DNA of 64,000 nt from Betaproteobacteria bacterium (GCA_016234745.1 JACRAR010000030.1:62001-126000); one strand, 5' to 3'; positions 14,558 to 22,950 are shown, counted from the stretch's first letter. Notes: generated by a model not told the origin, from the sequence alone. Translations and numbers: made by a program.

Positions 14558-17431
14558 ATGTCCCCTCCTCTGCAGGAAATCAAGAACACCACGTGCTACA
14601 TGTGCGCTTGCCGTTGCGGCATCCGCGTGCATTTGCGCGACGGCGAGGTGCGCTACATCGACGGCAACCCGGACCACCCGCTCAACCAGGGCGTGATCTG
14701 CGCCAAGGGCTCATCAGGCATCATGAAGCAGTATTCGCCGGCGCGGCTGACCCAGCCACTGCGGCGCAAGCCTGGCGCGGAACGCGGCAGCGGCGAGTTC
14801 GAGGCGATCAGTTGGGAAGAGGCCTTTGCCACTCTGACGGAGCGGCTCGCAAAAATCCGCAGCACTGATCCGAAGAAGTTCGCGCTGTTCACCGGCCGCG
14901 ACCAGATGCAGGCGCTCACCGGCCTGTTTGCGCGCCAGTTCGGCACGCCCAACTATGCGGCCCATGGCGGCTTCTGTTCGGTAAATATGGCCGCCGGCAT
15001 GATCTATACCATCGGCGGCTCCTTCTGGGAGTTTGGCGGACCCGACCTGGATCGCGCCAAGCTCTTCGTGATGATCGGCACGGCGGAAGACCATCATTCG
15101 AACCCGCTCAAAATCGCCATCGCCAAGTTCAAGCGCGACGGCGGCCGCTTCGTCTCGATCAATCCGGTACGCACCGGCTATTCGGCCATCGCCGACGAGT
15201 GGGTGCCGATCCGTCCGGGAACTGATGGCGCCCTGCTGCTGGCCATCATCCATGAAATCCTCGCCCAGGGACTGTATGACCGGGATTTCCTGGTGCGCTA
15301 CAGCAATGCCGGCCAGTTGGTGAATCAGGACGAGGCCAACGACGAATTCGGCATGTTCGTGCGCACCGAGGTGCCCGCGGAAGAAGCCTGTTACGACCCG
15401 CAAAACAAGCTGTGGTGGGATCGCCAGACCAACCGTCCGGTGCTGACCCACGCGCCGGGTGCCGATCCATTCCTGCTCGGCGAGTTCACGCTGTCCGACG
15501 GCACCAGGGTCAAGCCGGCCTTCCAACTGCTGCAGGACAGGGTGCGGGATTACACCCCGGACTGGGCCGAGCAGATCACCGGGATTCCGGCCGCGACCAT
15601 CCGCCGCCTCGCCCATGAAATGGGCGTCACCGCCCGCGATCAGAAAATCGAGTTGCCGATCAGTTGGACCGATAGCTGGGGCGTGGAGCACGACACCGTC
15701 ACCGGCAATCCGGTCGCCTTTCATGCCATGCGCGGTCTGGCCGCCCATTCCAACGGCTTCCACAGCATCCGCGCCCTGGCGATCCTCATGAGCCTGCTCG
15801 GCACCATCGACCGCCCCGGCGGCTTCCGCCACAAGGCGCCATTTCCGCGACCGATCCCGCCTTGCGCGCGCACGCCGACGAGCCCGCTGGCCGTGAAACC
15901 CGACACGCCGCTCGACGGCATGGCGCTGGGTTGGCCCTCCGATCCGGATGACTTGTTCATACACGAGGACGGCACGCCGGTGCGCATCGACAAGGCCTTC
16001 TCCTGGGAATATCCGCTGTCGGTGCATGGCCTCATGCACAACGTCATCACCAATGCCTGGCGCGGCGATCCCTACCGCATCGACACCCTGATGATCTTCA
16101 TGGCCAACATGGCCTGGAACTCGACCATGAACACGGTCGAAGTGCGCAAGATGCTCAACGACAAGGATACAGAGGGACCCAACGCCGGCGAATACAAGAT
16201 TCCCTTCATCGTCGTCGCCGACGCGTTCCAGTCGGAGATGACGGCTTTCGCCGACCTGATCCTGCCCGATACCACTTACCTCGAGCGCCACGACGTGATG
16301 TCGATGCTCGACCGGCCAATTTCGGAGTTCGACGGGCCGGTCGATTCGGTGCGCATTCCGGTGCTGCCTCCGACCGGCGAATGCAAGCCGTTTCAGGAAG
16401 TGCTGATCGAGCTGGGCACACGACTGAAGCTGCCGGTATTCGTGACCAAGGAAGGGAGCCGCAAGTACCGCGACTATCCCGACTTCATCGTCAATTATGA
16501 AACCGAACCCGGTTCCGGCATCGGTTTCCTCTCCGGCTGGCGCGGCCAGGGCGGCGAGAAATTCATGCGCGGCGAGCCCAATCCCAACCAGTGGGAGATG
16601 TACGCCAAGAACAACTGCATGTATCACCACGAACTGCCCAAGAGTTACCAGTACATGCGCAACTGGAACCAGGGCTATCTCGAATGGTCGCAGCGCATGC
16701 GCATCACCCGCTATGCCGAACCGATACTGATCCATCTGTATTCCGAGGTGCTGCAGAAATTCCGCAGCGCCGCGCAAGGCAAAGGGATTACGCGCAAACC
16801 GCCGCAGCATCTGCGGCAGCGCCTCGTGACCTACTTCGACCCGCTGCCTTTTTACTATGAGACGCTTGAAGGCCAGGCCACGGATCGGCAGAAGTATCCG
16901 CTTGCCGCAATCACCCAGAGGCCGATGGCGATGTACCACTCATGGGATGCGCAAAATGCCTGGCTGCGGCAAATCCACACCTACAACCACCTCTACGTGA
17001 ACGCCGACACGGCGCGGCGCAACGGTATTGCGGATGGCGACTGGATCTGGGTTGAATCGCAGTGGGGCAAGGTGCGCTGCATGGCACGCCATTCGGAAGC
17101 CGTCGAGCCGGGCACGGTATGGACCTGGAATGCCATCGGCAAGGCCGCCGGCGCCTGGAACCTGACGCCGGATGCCAACGAGGCGCAGCAGGGTTTCCTG
17201 CTCAATCACCTGATCTCCGAAGAGCTGCCGGGTAACGGGGCAGGCCGATTGATCTCCAATTCCGATCCGGTCACCGGCCAGGCGGCCTGGTATGACGTGC
17301 GCGTGCGCATCAGCAAGGCCGGGCCGGATGAGCTGGAACAGTCGTCACCGCAATTTGATGCGTTGCCCGCCTACCCGGGCATGGCGGAACGGCCGGACTG
17401 GCTGGCGTTTTTCGCCGGTGGCAAGAAATGA
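14558..17431 (+). CDS. soeA: Cytoplasmic sulfite dehydrogenase, molybdopterin catalytic subunit SoeA
   Basis: 957 residues. The N-terminal [4Fe-4S] motif is Cys13-x2-Cys16-x3-Cys20-x27-Cys48 (CYMCACRCGI...GVICAKGS), followed by the molybdopterin oxidoreductase core and a C-terminal dinucleotide-binding domain (LYVNADTARRNGIADGDWIW). There is no twin-arginine signal, so the enzyme is cytoplasmic, as SoeA is. The neighbours (four-cluster ferredoxin and DmsC-like anchor) complete the SoeABC set that oxidises sulfite to sulfate and feeds quinone. Polysulfide or tetrathionate reductases are related but normally carry a Tat signal. The stop codon overlaps the ATG of a short leader-like frame. Confidence 0.88.
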   Translation: MSPPLQEIKNTTCYMCACRCGIRVHLRDGEVRYIDGNPDHPLNQGVICAKGSSGIMKQYSPARLTQPLRRKPGAERGSGEFEAISWEEAFATLTERLAKIRSTDPKKFALFTGRDQMQALTGLFARQFGTPNYAAHGGFCSVNMAAGMIYTIGGSFWEFGGPDLDRAKLFVMIGTAEDHHSNPLKIAIAKFKRDGGRFVSINPVRTGYSAIADEWVPIRPGTDGALLLAIIHEILAQGLYDRDFLVRYSNAGQLVNQDEANDEFGMFVRTEVPAEEACYDPQNKLWWDRQTNRPVLTHAPGADPFLLGEFTLSDGTRVKPAFQLLQDRVRDYTPDWAEQITGIPAATIRRLAHEMGVTARDQKIELPISWTDSWGVEHDTVTGNPVAFHAMRGLAAHSNGFHSIRALAILMSLLGTIDRPGGFRHKAPFPRPIPPCARTPTSPLAVKPDTPLDGMALGWPSDPDDLFIHEDGTPVRIDKAFSWEYPLSVHGLMHNVITNAWRGDPYRIDTLMIFMANMAWNSTMNTVEVRKMLNDKDTEGPNAGEYKIPFIVVADAFQSEMTAFADLILPDTTYLERHDVMSMLDRPISEFDGPVDSVRIPVLPPTGECKPFQEVLIELGTRLKLPVFVTKEGSRKYRDYPDFIVNYETEPGSGIGFLSGWRGQGGEKFMRGEPNPNQWEMYAKNNCMYHHELPKSYQYMRNWNQGYLEWSQRMRITRYAEPILIHLYSEVLQKFRSAAQGKGITRKPPQHLRQRLVTYFDPLPFYYETLEGQATDRQKYPLAAITQRPMAMYHSWDAQNAWLRQIHTYNHLYVNADTARRNGIADGDWIWVESQWGKVRCMARHSEAVEPGTVWTWNAIGKAAGAWNLTPDANEAQQGFLLNHLISEELPGNGAGRLISNSDPVTGQAAWYDVRVRISKAGPDELEQSSPQFDALPAYPGMAERPDWLAFFAGGKK

Positions 17432-17495
17432 CCCAGCTCGACATGTTGGAACGCTCGCCATGACCCGGCTCGACACGTTGGAACGCTCGCCATGA
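17428..17495 (+). repeat. Tandem 32-bp repeat forming two overlapping 11-codon minigenes between soeA and soeB
   Basis: Unit 1 is 17428-17459 and unit 2 is 17460-17491; they differ at 2 of 32 positions, and the first 13 bases recur at the start of soeB. Each unit begins with ATGACCC and holds TTGGAACGCTCGCC, so each supplies a start codon and a GGA ribosome site. The frames read MTQLDMLERSP (17428-17463) and MTRLDTLERSP (17460-17495). Each stop overlaps the next start as ATGA, giving a chain soeA, minigene 1, minigene 2, soeB. The 32-base unit is not a multiple of 3, so every copy changes frame. Confidence 0.75.
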
Positions 17496-18223
17496 CCCAG
17501 CTCGCGTTGGTCATCGACCTCAACGTCTGCGTCGGCTGCCACGCCTGCGTCACCAGTTGCAAGGAGTGGAACACTTCCGGCGCGGCGGGGGCGTTGGCTG
17601 ACCAGAATCCCTACGCCGCCGATCCGACGGGCACCTTTTTCAACCGGGTGCAAACTTTCGAGGTCGGCACCTTCCCGCGCACGGAGACGGTGCACTTTCC
17701 TAAGTCCTGCCTGCATTGCGAGGATCCTCCCTGCGTGCCGGTATGCCCGACGGGAGCCTCCTACAAACGCAAGGAAGACGGCATCGTCCTCGTCGACTAC
17801 GACAAGTGCATCGGCTGCAAGTATTGCTCCTGGGCCTGTCCCTACGGCGTGCGCGAGTTTGACGAAAAACAGAAGGTCATGAAGAAATGCACCCTCTGTG
17901 TTGACCGCATCTACGATCTGTCGCTGCCTGAAGTCGACCGCAAGCCGGCCTGCGTCAAGGCTTGCCCGACCAGCGCGCGCCTGTTCGGCGACATTCACGA
18001 CTCCGAATCGGAGGTTTCCGTGGCGATACGCGATAACGGCGGCTATCAGCTCATGCCGGAGTGGAGCACTCATCCCGCCAATCACTACCTGCCACGGCGC
18101 AAAACCTCGGTGCATATCCATGCCGACGAACTCGAGCGCGCCGACAACCCGCTCAAGATCGACCGGCAGCAGCCCCAGCCCGGCAAAGCGGAACCGTCGC
18201 TCGACGACGTGACTTCCTGGTAG
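17492..18223 (+). CDS. soeB: Sulfite dehydrogenase iron-sulfur subunit SoeB
   Basis: 243 residues starting MTQLALVIDLNVCVGC. Four [4Fe-4S] cysteine groups are visible: CVGCHACVTSCKEW, CLHCEDPPCVPVCP, CIGCKYCSWACPYG and CTLCVDRI with CVKACPTSARLFGD. This is the DmsB/PhsB-type electron-transfer subunit, cytoplasmic here because SoeA has no export signal. The ATG at 17492 was chosen since it starts the family similarity; two similar upstream ATGs are in other frames. Confidence 0.9.
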   Translation: MTQLALVIDLNVCVGCHACVTSCKEWNTSGAAGALADQNPYAADPTGTFFNRVQTFEVGTFPRTETVHFPKSCLHCEDPPCVPVCPTGASYKRKEDGIVLVDYDKCIGCKYCSWACPYGVREFDEKQKVMKKCTLCVDRIYDLSLPEVDRKPACVKACPTSARLFGDIHDSESEVSVAIRDNGGYQLMPEWSTHPANHYLPRRKTSVHIHADELERADNPLKIDRQQPQPGKAEPSLDDVTSW

Positions 18224-18231
18224 CCAGAATA

Positions 18232-19218
18232 ATGCATCCGGCATTTTCGGTAATCTTCCTCACCACCCTGATCGGCGTCGGCCAGGGGCTGTTCCTCGCA
18301 CTATTCACCGCGCACACCTATGCCTTGTTCGGCTTGCTGCCGGATCAGGACGGACAGCGCTTCTACGCCTATGGCAGCTTGATCACGCTGCTCTTCATGG
18401 GCGGCGGATTGATCGCCTCCTTCTTCCATCTCGGCCGGCCTGAACGGGCCTGGCGCACGGCGACGCAATGGCGCACTTCCTGGTTGTCGCGCGAGGTGAT
18501 CGTGCTGCCGGCATTCATGGGGATGGTGTTGCTCTATGGCATGGTGCACCTGCTTGACTGGAAGCTGGTTCTGGTGACGCTGCCGAGCGGCTTGCCGATC
18601 GATGTCTCGGTATTGCTGGGCAGTCTGGCCTGGCTGCTGGCCTTCGCCCTGTTCGTGTGCACCGGCATGATCTACGCGTGCCTGCGCTTTCTGCGCGAAT
18701 GGCATACGCCGCTGACGGTGATCAACTACATTCTGCTGGGCGGCGCGTCGGGGTTCACGCTGGCCGCCGCGTTCTCGGCTTTTGCCGCGCCGGCTCTGGT
18801 GGGGTTTTTCGCCGGCTGGTCGGTCATTATCACGCTACTGGGACTGGCCAGCCGCATCGCTGCGCTTTCGCGCAACGCGCGCCTGCAGCCGAAGTCATCA
18901 TTGCAGACCGCGATTGGCGTCAAACATCCAAGAATCCGCCAGACCGCAATGGGATTCATGGGCGGCTCGTTCAACACCCGCGAATTCTTTCATCATGTCC
19001 GGCGTCCCGCGCTGCGCGCCGTGAAGTGGTTCTTCCTGGCGGGGGCATTCGTCGTACCGGCGCTGCTCTTGGCAACCGGTGTGTCAGCCGCAACGCCGGT
19101 CGTGCTGATTCTCGCCTTCATCGTGCAATATTCCGGACTGGTCGCCGAGCGCTGGTTTTTCTTCGCCCAGGCCAGTCATCCGCAGAACCTGTATTACCAG
19201 GATGTTGTCAGCGGGTAA
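18232..19218 (+). CDS. soeC: Sulfite dehydrogenase membrane anchor SoeC (DmsC family)
   Basis: 328 residues from MHPAFSVIFLTTLIGVGQGL, 8 bases after soeB. About eight hydrophobic segments alternate with short loops, and HLGRPERAWR after the second helix is a DmsC-family signature. It anchors SoeAB to the inner face of the membrane and hands electrons to quinone. The frame is open upstream to 18061 but that part overlaps soeB. Confidence 0.88.
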   Translation: MHPAFSVIFLTTLIGVGQGLFLALFTAHTYALFGLLPDQDGQRFYAYGSLITLLFMGGGLIASFFHLGRPERAWRTATQWRTSWLSREVIVLPAFMGMVLLYGMVHLLDWKLVLVTLPSGLPIDVSVLLGSLAWLLAFALFVCTGMIYACLRFLREWHTPLTVINYILLGGASGFTLAAAFSAFAAPALVGFFAGWSVIITLLGLASRIAALSRNARLQPKSSLQTAIGVKHPRIRQTAMGFMGGSFNTREFFHHVRRPALRAVKWFFLAGAFVVPALLLATGVSAATPVVLILAFIVQYSGLVAERWFFFAQASHPQNLYYQDVVSG

Positions 19219-19244
19219 TGACATGGGCCTCGCTCTCGCAGGGT

Positions 19245-19694
19245 CTAGATAATCACCACCTGCTGCTTGACCCGTTTAACCAGATTACGCGCCAGCCGTT
19301 TCAAGCTGGGCCTGCCGCAAACCTGGAACACCTGCGCGCCGGCAACCAGAACATCCGCCTCTCCGGCCGCCATTATGCTGACCAGCGCCTCCAGCGGATC
19401 GCCGGGAATCACCGAGAAACTGGCGTTCGGCACATCCGCCGCCGCTCCCGCGAACTGCGCGCGCGCTGCTTCTGCCTGGACTTCCAACTGTCCGCGAATG
19501 TAATCGAGGAAGCCCTGGCGCGCTCCGGCAGCTGACTGCCAGTCATTGCCGATAAAGTCCGCCCACCCGGTATCCAGCACGAAGACGCCGGTCACCGACC
19601 GGCCCTCCGTGCGTGCGAGTCCCAGTGCGTAGTCGAGTGCACCATCGCTGGCTTGCGAGCCGTCAACTGCGACGGCGATGCCGCCCTGGCTCAT
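19245..19694 (-). CDS. Universal stress protein (UspA family)
   Basis: 149 residues. It starts with GGIAVAVDGSQASDGALDYA, the first strand and helix of the Usp fold, and has PGDPLEALVSIMAAGEADVL in the middle. The usual ATP-binding G-x2-G-x9-G-S/T motif is not conserved at the C-terminus (VAGAQVFQVCGRPSLKRLAR), so it may not bind ATP. Its ATG overlaps the stop of a 49-codon membrane ORF by 4 bases, so it is translated with the YeiH-type exporter operon. Confidence 0.85.
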   Translation of the reverse strand: MSQGGIAVAVDGSQASDGALDYALGLARTEGRSVTGVFVLDTGWADFIGNDWQSAAGARQGFLDYIRGQLEVQAEAARAQFAGAAADVPNASFSVIPGDPLEALVSIMAAGEADVLVAGAQVFQVCGRPSLKRLARNLVKRVKQQVVII

Positions 19695-19840
19695 TTCATC
19701 GTCAGGAGTACGATGATCGCAACCAGCAGTGCAGAAAAGACGATCGCGCCAATATCTTCCTGGCGATCATCGCGAAACAGTGTCATCTTGCCCTTTGCCG
19801 CACTGGCAACGGTTTCGCTGCCGATTTTGTCTTCCGCCAT
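19691..19840 (-). CDS. Small single-span membrane protein
   Basis: 49 residues, beginning MAEDKIGSETVASAAKGKMT and ending in one hydrophobic helix (IGAIVFSALLVAIIVLLTMK). It begins 15 bases after the exporter gene stops and its stop overlaps the usp start (ATGA). GGAGGGAAGAACC lies just before the ATG. Position and topology suggest an accessory subunit of the YeiH-type exporter or an adaptor between exporter and Usp; no family is recognised. Confidence 0.65.
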   Translation of the reverse strand: MAEDKIGSETVASAAKGKMTLFRDDRQEDIGAIVFSALLVAIIVLLTMK

Positions 19841-19855
19841 GGTTCTTCCCTCCGC

Positions 19856-21001
19856 TTAGATTTCAACGAGGTGGTCGCGGATGATCATGACGACGATCAG
19901 TGCGAGCACGTACTTTGTTGCGCCGACCAGCAGGCCCACCTTGAGCGGCTTGCCGCCGGCCTGGGCCAGTTCCTTGAAGTCGATATAGCCGCCCATCCCC
20001 ACCAGGCCGATGCCGAATATCCACTGCATCCAGTCACGAATCATCTTGATGGTGGCCGAGGCTGGCGGCCCACCCTTGATGCCGGCATCGCCAAAGGCGC
20101 CGATACTGGTCAGCAACACCATGCCCAGGAAACCCAGGACAAACACCGGGAACTTCTCCAGCAGCAAAGTCGAAAGCGATTTCTTTGTACCCTCGGGCTG
20201 CTCCTTGCCGGCCCAGTACCAGACCGTCACGGCAAATACAGCGAAGGGAATCGAGATGACGCGCATGATGTTCCAGATCTCGCCGACCGACACGGCCGTG
20301 CCCGGCGCGACGTTCGGGTTAAAGGCGAGACAGGCTGCCAGCACCTGGCCGGAATTCAGGATGCCGGTGCCAACCCAGGCGCCGTATTGCAAGTCATTGA
20401 GCCCCAGGGCATGACCGATGAAGGGACTGATAAACATCGTCAGGATACCGAAGCCAAGGATGGTCGCGATGGCGTAGGCGACATGGGTTGCCTTGGCCTC
20501 GACTGCCGGCGCCGTGGCAACGGCGGCGGAAACGCCGCAGATCGAGCAGGCATTCGCCATTACTCCAGTCATCGAACGGTCCATGCCGAGCAACTTGCCC
20601 AGCCAGAGCACCATGACGATGCTCAGCACGACGAAACCACCGATCAGGAAAATCGCCATCGAGCCCAGTTTGATGATGGCCTGCACGGTGTAGAGCGAGC
20701 CGAGCAGGATGATTCCGGTCTTGATGAAGAGACGGGAAAGCTTGAAGCCATCCGCGAACACATCGGGCAGCTTTCCGCCGAACAGCACGTTGCGGTAGAG
20801 CAGTCCCATGATGATGCCGAGCAAAATGTAATTGAGATGGGTAACCTTGATGAGCCAGCCCTTCTGGTCGAGGATGACCGCATTGCCCATCCAAGGTTCG
20901 ATCCAGAACCGGATCACCACCATGGTGCCAACCAGCAGCGCCAATCCCGGCAGCGCCTTGGGTAACTTGCCAAAGAAACCAATGTCTTCCGCTACGCTCA
21001 T
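19856..21001 (-). CDS. YeiH-family putative sulfate exporter
   Basis: 381 residues from MSVAEDIGFFGKLPKALPG, preceded by GGGGGGCGGAAC. About ten membrane helices are visible. Family signatures include NACSICGVSAAVATAPAVEA and GAWVGTGILNSGQVLAA, typical of PF03601. Members are annotated as sulfate exporters by context. Here the protein sits next to a sulfite oxidase operon, which fits export of the sulfate end product or of sulfite. It is first in a three-gene operon. Confidence 0.85.
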   Translation of the reverse strand: MSVAEDIGFFGKLPKALPGLALLVGTMVVIRFWIEPWMGNAVILDQKGWLIKVTHLNYILLGIIMGLLYRNVLFGGKLPDVFADGFKLSRLFIKTGIILLGSLYTVQAIIKLGSMAIFLIGGFVVLSIVMVLWLGKLLGMDRSMTGVMANACSICGVSAAVATAPAVEAKATHVAYAIATILGFGILTMFISPFIGHALGLNDLQYGAWVGTGILNSGQVLAACLAFNPNVAPGTAVSVGEIWNIMRVISIPFAVFAVTVWYWAGKEQPEGTKKSLSTLLLEKFPVFVLGFLGMVLLTSIGAFGDAGIKGGPPASATIKMIRDWMQWIFGIGLVGMGGYIDFKELAQAGGKPLKVGLLVGATKYVLALIVVMIIRDHLVEI

Positions 21002-21325
21002 GTTCCGCCCCCCATAGTTAGCATGCATTTCCAAGAACAAGCCAACGCAAGTCTGACGGGCAAGGCAGAGAGTATCCAGCCCCTTGCTGTCTTCTCCGCA
21101 AATATCAACCCGGCCGAAAAATCATGCTGCCGAACTGGAAAATTTGCAAGCAATAGCAATGCTGCTCTGCAACGAAATAGGATGCCCCATATGCGCGCGC
21201 GCGCAGGCATTGGCGACGTAATCGCGATGTTGGTGGTGCGGGGCTGGAACTGCCGCAGCGCCGGTTTCCTCGATGACAACGGCTATCGAGTTTGCCTGGG
21301 CTCACCAAACCAAGCCTGCGCGCAA
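21002..21325. other. Intergenic region without a supported gene
   Basis: 324 bases between the exporter start and the HugZ-like stop. No frame on either strand has both a ribosome site and sensible composition. It must contain the exporter promoter. A short alternating GC run (gcgcgcgcgc) near 21192 is the only notable feature. Confidence 0.5.
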
Positions 21326-21970
21326 TCAAAGATTCTTGAGCACTCTTGTGAGAGCCGAACTTGCCGCATCGGCAAGGACTGGTCCGGCTTTGAACTCCTC
21401 GCGCTGCCTTATGGCATCGGCTCTGTAATCCACTCCGTAGGCATCGATACCCAGCAGCACAATTCCTCTCGGGAGTTTAGGCCTTGCCTCCTCAATCCGC
21501 TTGACCTCGTCTTCAAGGGGAATGTGCGGTGCATCCAGCAACTGTTTGCCATCCAGCCATCCCGCCTGGGCAAATCCCCCAACCACTCTGATGCGCACAG
21601 GATCAACCCGGAAAAAACAGAAATCTCCCAGTTGCAGAAATCGCTCCGCCTCAGGATGGAAACGCAAGTACCGCGCAACCATCAAGGGAGGCAGTTCGAC
21701 CTCGACAACATTCCCGATCAGTGATGCGCGTGCGATCTCTCCCTCTCCAAGCTCTCTTGCAACCAGGAGACTCGCCCGCGAATCAGCAATCAGGTTTTTG
21801 GTATGTTCCGCCAAACGCGAAATCAGCATCAGCGGACGATGGTGCTCGTCGGTTGCAAATGCAATCGATGTGACGAATGGAAATCCGGCCACTACAAGGG
21901 AATGCGTTGCCAGTGCAATATCGCCAGGGGCATGCAGGAGGTCGATCAACAGCTGGAGGCGAGAGGTCAT
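21326..21970 (-). CDS. HugZ-like pyridoxamine 5'-phosphate oxidase-fold protein
   Basis: 214 residues. The split-barrel flavin-binding fold is suggested by VVAGFPFVTSIAFATDEHHRPLMLISRLAEHTKNL and SRASLLVARE, followed by ARYLRFHPEAERFLQLGDFCFFRVDPVRIRVVGGFAQAGWL, the arrangement seen in HugZ/HutZ proteins. These bind or degrade haem, or act as flavin reductases. The C-terminal domain ends with DAYGVDYRADAIRQREEFKA. It stands alone between the exporter and a phage-relic segment, and its regulation cannot be read from the sequence. Confidence 0.75.
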   Translation of the reverse strand: MTSRLQLLIDLLHAPGDIALATHSLVVAGFPFVTSIAFATDEHHRPLMLISRLAEHTKNLIADSRASLLVARELGEGEIARASLIGNVVEVELPPLMVARYLRFHPEAERFLQLGDFCFFRVDPVRIRVVGGFAQAGWLDGKQLLDAPHIPLEDEVKRIEEARPKLPRGIVLLGIDAYGVDYRADAIRQREEFKAGPVLADAASSALTRVLKNL

Positions 21971-22014
21971 ATTGCCATTCTACGCGAGACAATATTCACA
22001 CGAGTCTTTCTGGG

Positions 22015-22379
22015 AGCGGTGTAAAGTGTGTTCAATGTCGTCACGGCATCCATGCGAAACTTTCCTGATAACGGGAGGGGTAATGGGCAACAAAGCAAAA
22101 CATGCGGCCGAAGCCTTCACGCTTGAGTCCATACCGAATGTGGGGCATTCGATAGCGGGTGATCTCCGACAATTGGGCATTCAGGTTCCGACCGATCTGG
22201 TCGGCCAGGATCCCTATGTGCTCTACCAGAATCTATGCCTCCGGACCGGAATCCGCCACGATCCCTGCCTGCTCGACACCTTCATCGCCGCCACCCGCTT
22301 CATGGCCGGCGATCCGCCCCATCCTTGGTGGCACTACACGGCGGAACGCAAGCGCACGCTCAAGACATCGTGAGTCTGA
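22015..22379. repeat. Copy A of a 365-bp duplicated segment (prophage relic with helix-hairpin-helix gene)
   Basis: This segment aligns without gaps to 61588-61952. At its left end, on the minus strand, are 13 codons of the prophage connector gene (MDAVTTLNTLYTA, start at 22053). At its right end are the last codons of the capsid gene (RLTMS and stop). The helix-hairpin-helix gene lies between them. Homology stops abruptly at both ends. Confidence 0.9.
22083..22373 (+). CDS. Helix-hairpin-helix protein (Cdd1/pathogenicity-locus family), copy A
   Basis: 96 residues, with GGGAGGGGTA before the ATG. LESIPNVGHSIAGDLRQLGI is a helix-hairpin-helix with the glycine turn PNVG; DPCLLDTFIAATRFM and HPWWHYTAERK are typical of the small family named pathogenicity locus Cdd1 or mitomycin resistance protein. 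DNA binding is the likely activity but no function is established. It differs from copy B (61656-61946) at 6 of 96 residues. Confidence 0.8.
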   Translation: MGNKAKHAAEAFTLESIPNVGHSIAGDLRQLGIQVPTDLVGQDPYVLYQNLCLRTGIRHDPCLLDTFIAATRFMAGDPPHPWWHYTAERKRTLKTS

Positions 22380-22433
22380 TCCGTTTCTACGTTCGCGCTT
22401 GCCGCCATATAGCGTAGCCTCCATACTCCCCCT

Positions 22434-22598
22434 ATGCCAAAGAAATCTCTCATTGCCAGTAACCCCCACCTGAAAAACGCTCAGGCATACCAGCAAGCAT
22501 TGCGGGTCAATGTGCTGTCCTCTATAGCCATTGAAGGCGTGCGCAAAGCGGCCGAAAAAGCCCTGCCGCTGATCACGACGAAAGCTGCAAGAGCCTAG
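22434..22598 (+). CDS. Small 54-residue protein of unknown function
   Basis: An ORF of 55 codons beginning MPKKSLIASNPHLKNAQAYQ and ending ITTKAARA. It follows the helix-hairpin-helix gene by 60 bases on the same strand. Basic ends and a central amphipathic stretch (VLSSIAIEGVRKAAEKA) are seen. CCCCCT precedes the start, so the ribosome site is weak. Small proteins with a KSLIxSNPxL start often accompany toxins or phage genes; that is only an impression. Confidence 0.45.
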   Translation: MPKKSLIASNPHLKNAQAYQQALRVNVLSSIAIEGVRKAAEKALPLITTKAARA

Positions 22599-22700
22599 CT
22601 CTGCCAGCCGCTCTTGCGCAGCGCGGCGCGAAAGACGGTTCTCATTGGTTCGTAGGCAACGTGGTGCAGCTTGTCACGTTTACGTCACGCCAGAGGAATC

Positions 22701-22728
22701 AAAAACGGCCTCCATCTCTGGAAGCCGT
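22701..22728 (-). terminator. Rho-independent terminator downstream of the truncated tRNA
   Basis: On the minus strand ACGGCTTCC, loop AGAGAT, GGAGGCCGT followed by TTTTT. It lies 9 bases past the CCA end of the tRNA fragment, so it was the tRNA gene's own terminator and marks this side as the original chromosomal flank. Confidence 0.75.
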
Positions 22729-22736
22729 ATGAATAC

Positions 22737-22781
22737 TGGTGGTGATGAGTGGACTTGAACCACCGACCTACGGATTATGAA
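22737..22781 (-). tRNA. 3' half of a tRNA gene with CAU anticodon (attachment-site remnant)
   Basis: Reading the minus strand: anticodon loop TTCATAA (22781-22775, anticodon CAU), 3' stem strand TCCGT, variable AGGTC, T-arm GGTGG-TTCAAGT-CCACT, acceptor CATCACC, discriminator A and encoded CCA. The 5' half is absent; sequence above 22781 does not contain the expected GGTGATG acceptor strand or a D-arm. This is what remains when an element integrates into the anticodon loop. Whether it was elongator Met, initiator or Ile2 cannot be decided from half a molecule. Confidence 0.7.
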
Positions 22782-22950
22782 TTTTGGATATTCACTGTTT
22801 AATCAATGTGTTGACCCGCCCTCACTCGCCAATACTCGCCGAAGAAAGGCAATTACTTCAAGTTCGAACATTGAACTATATGGATACATTCTCACGTACC
22901 TTGTAGTGTTGTCTTCACAAACTTTTGCCTTCCATGCCTCGCACATAAAA

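Noticed and set aside
14714-16939. 741-codon minus-strand frame
   Set aside because: Shadow of soeA, with no domains and extreme His/Arg content.
19613-20965. 450-codon plus-strand frame
   Set aside because: Antisense to the YeiH exporter, its small partner and usp; His/Gln/Asp-rich shadow.
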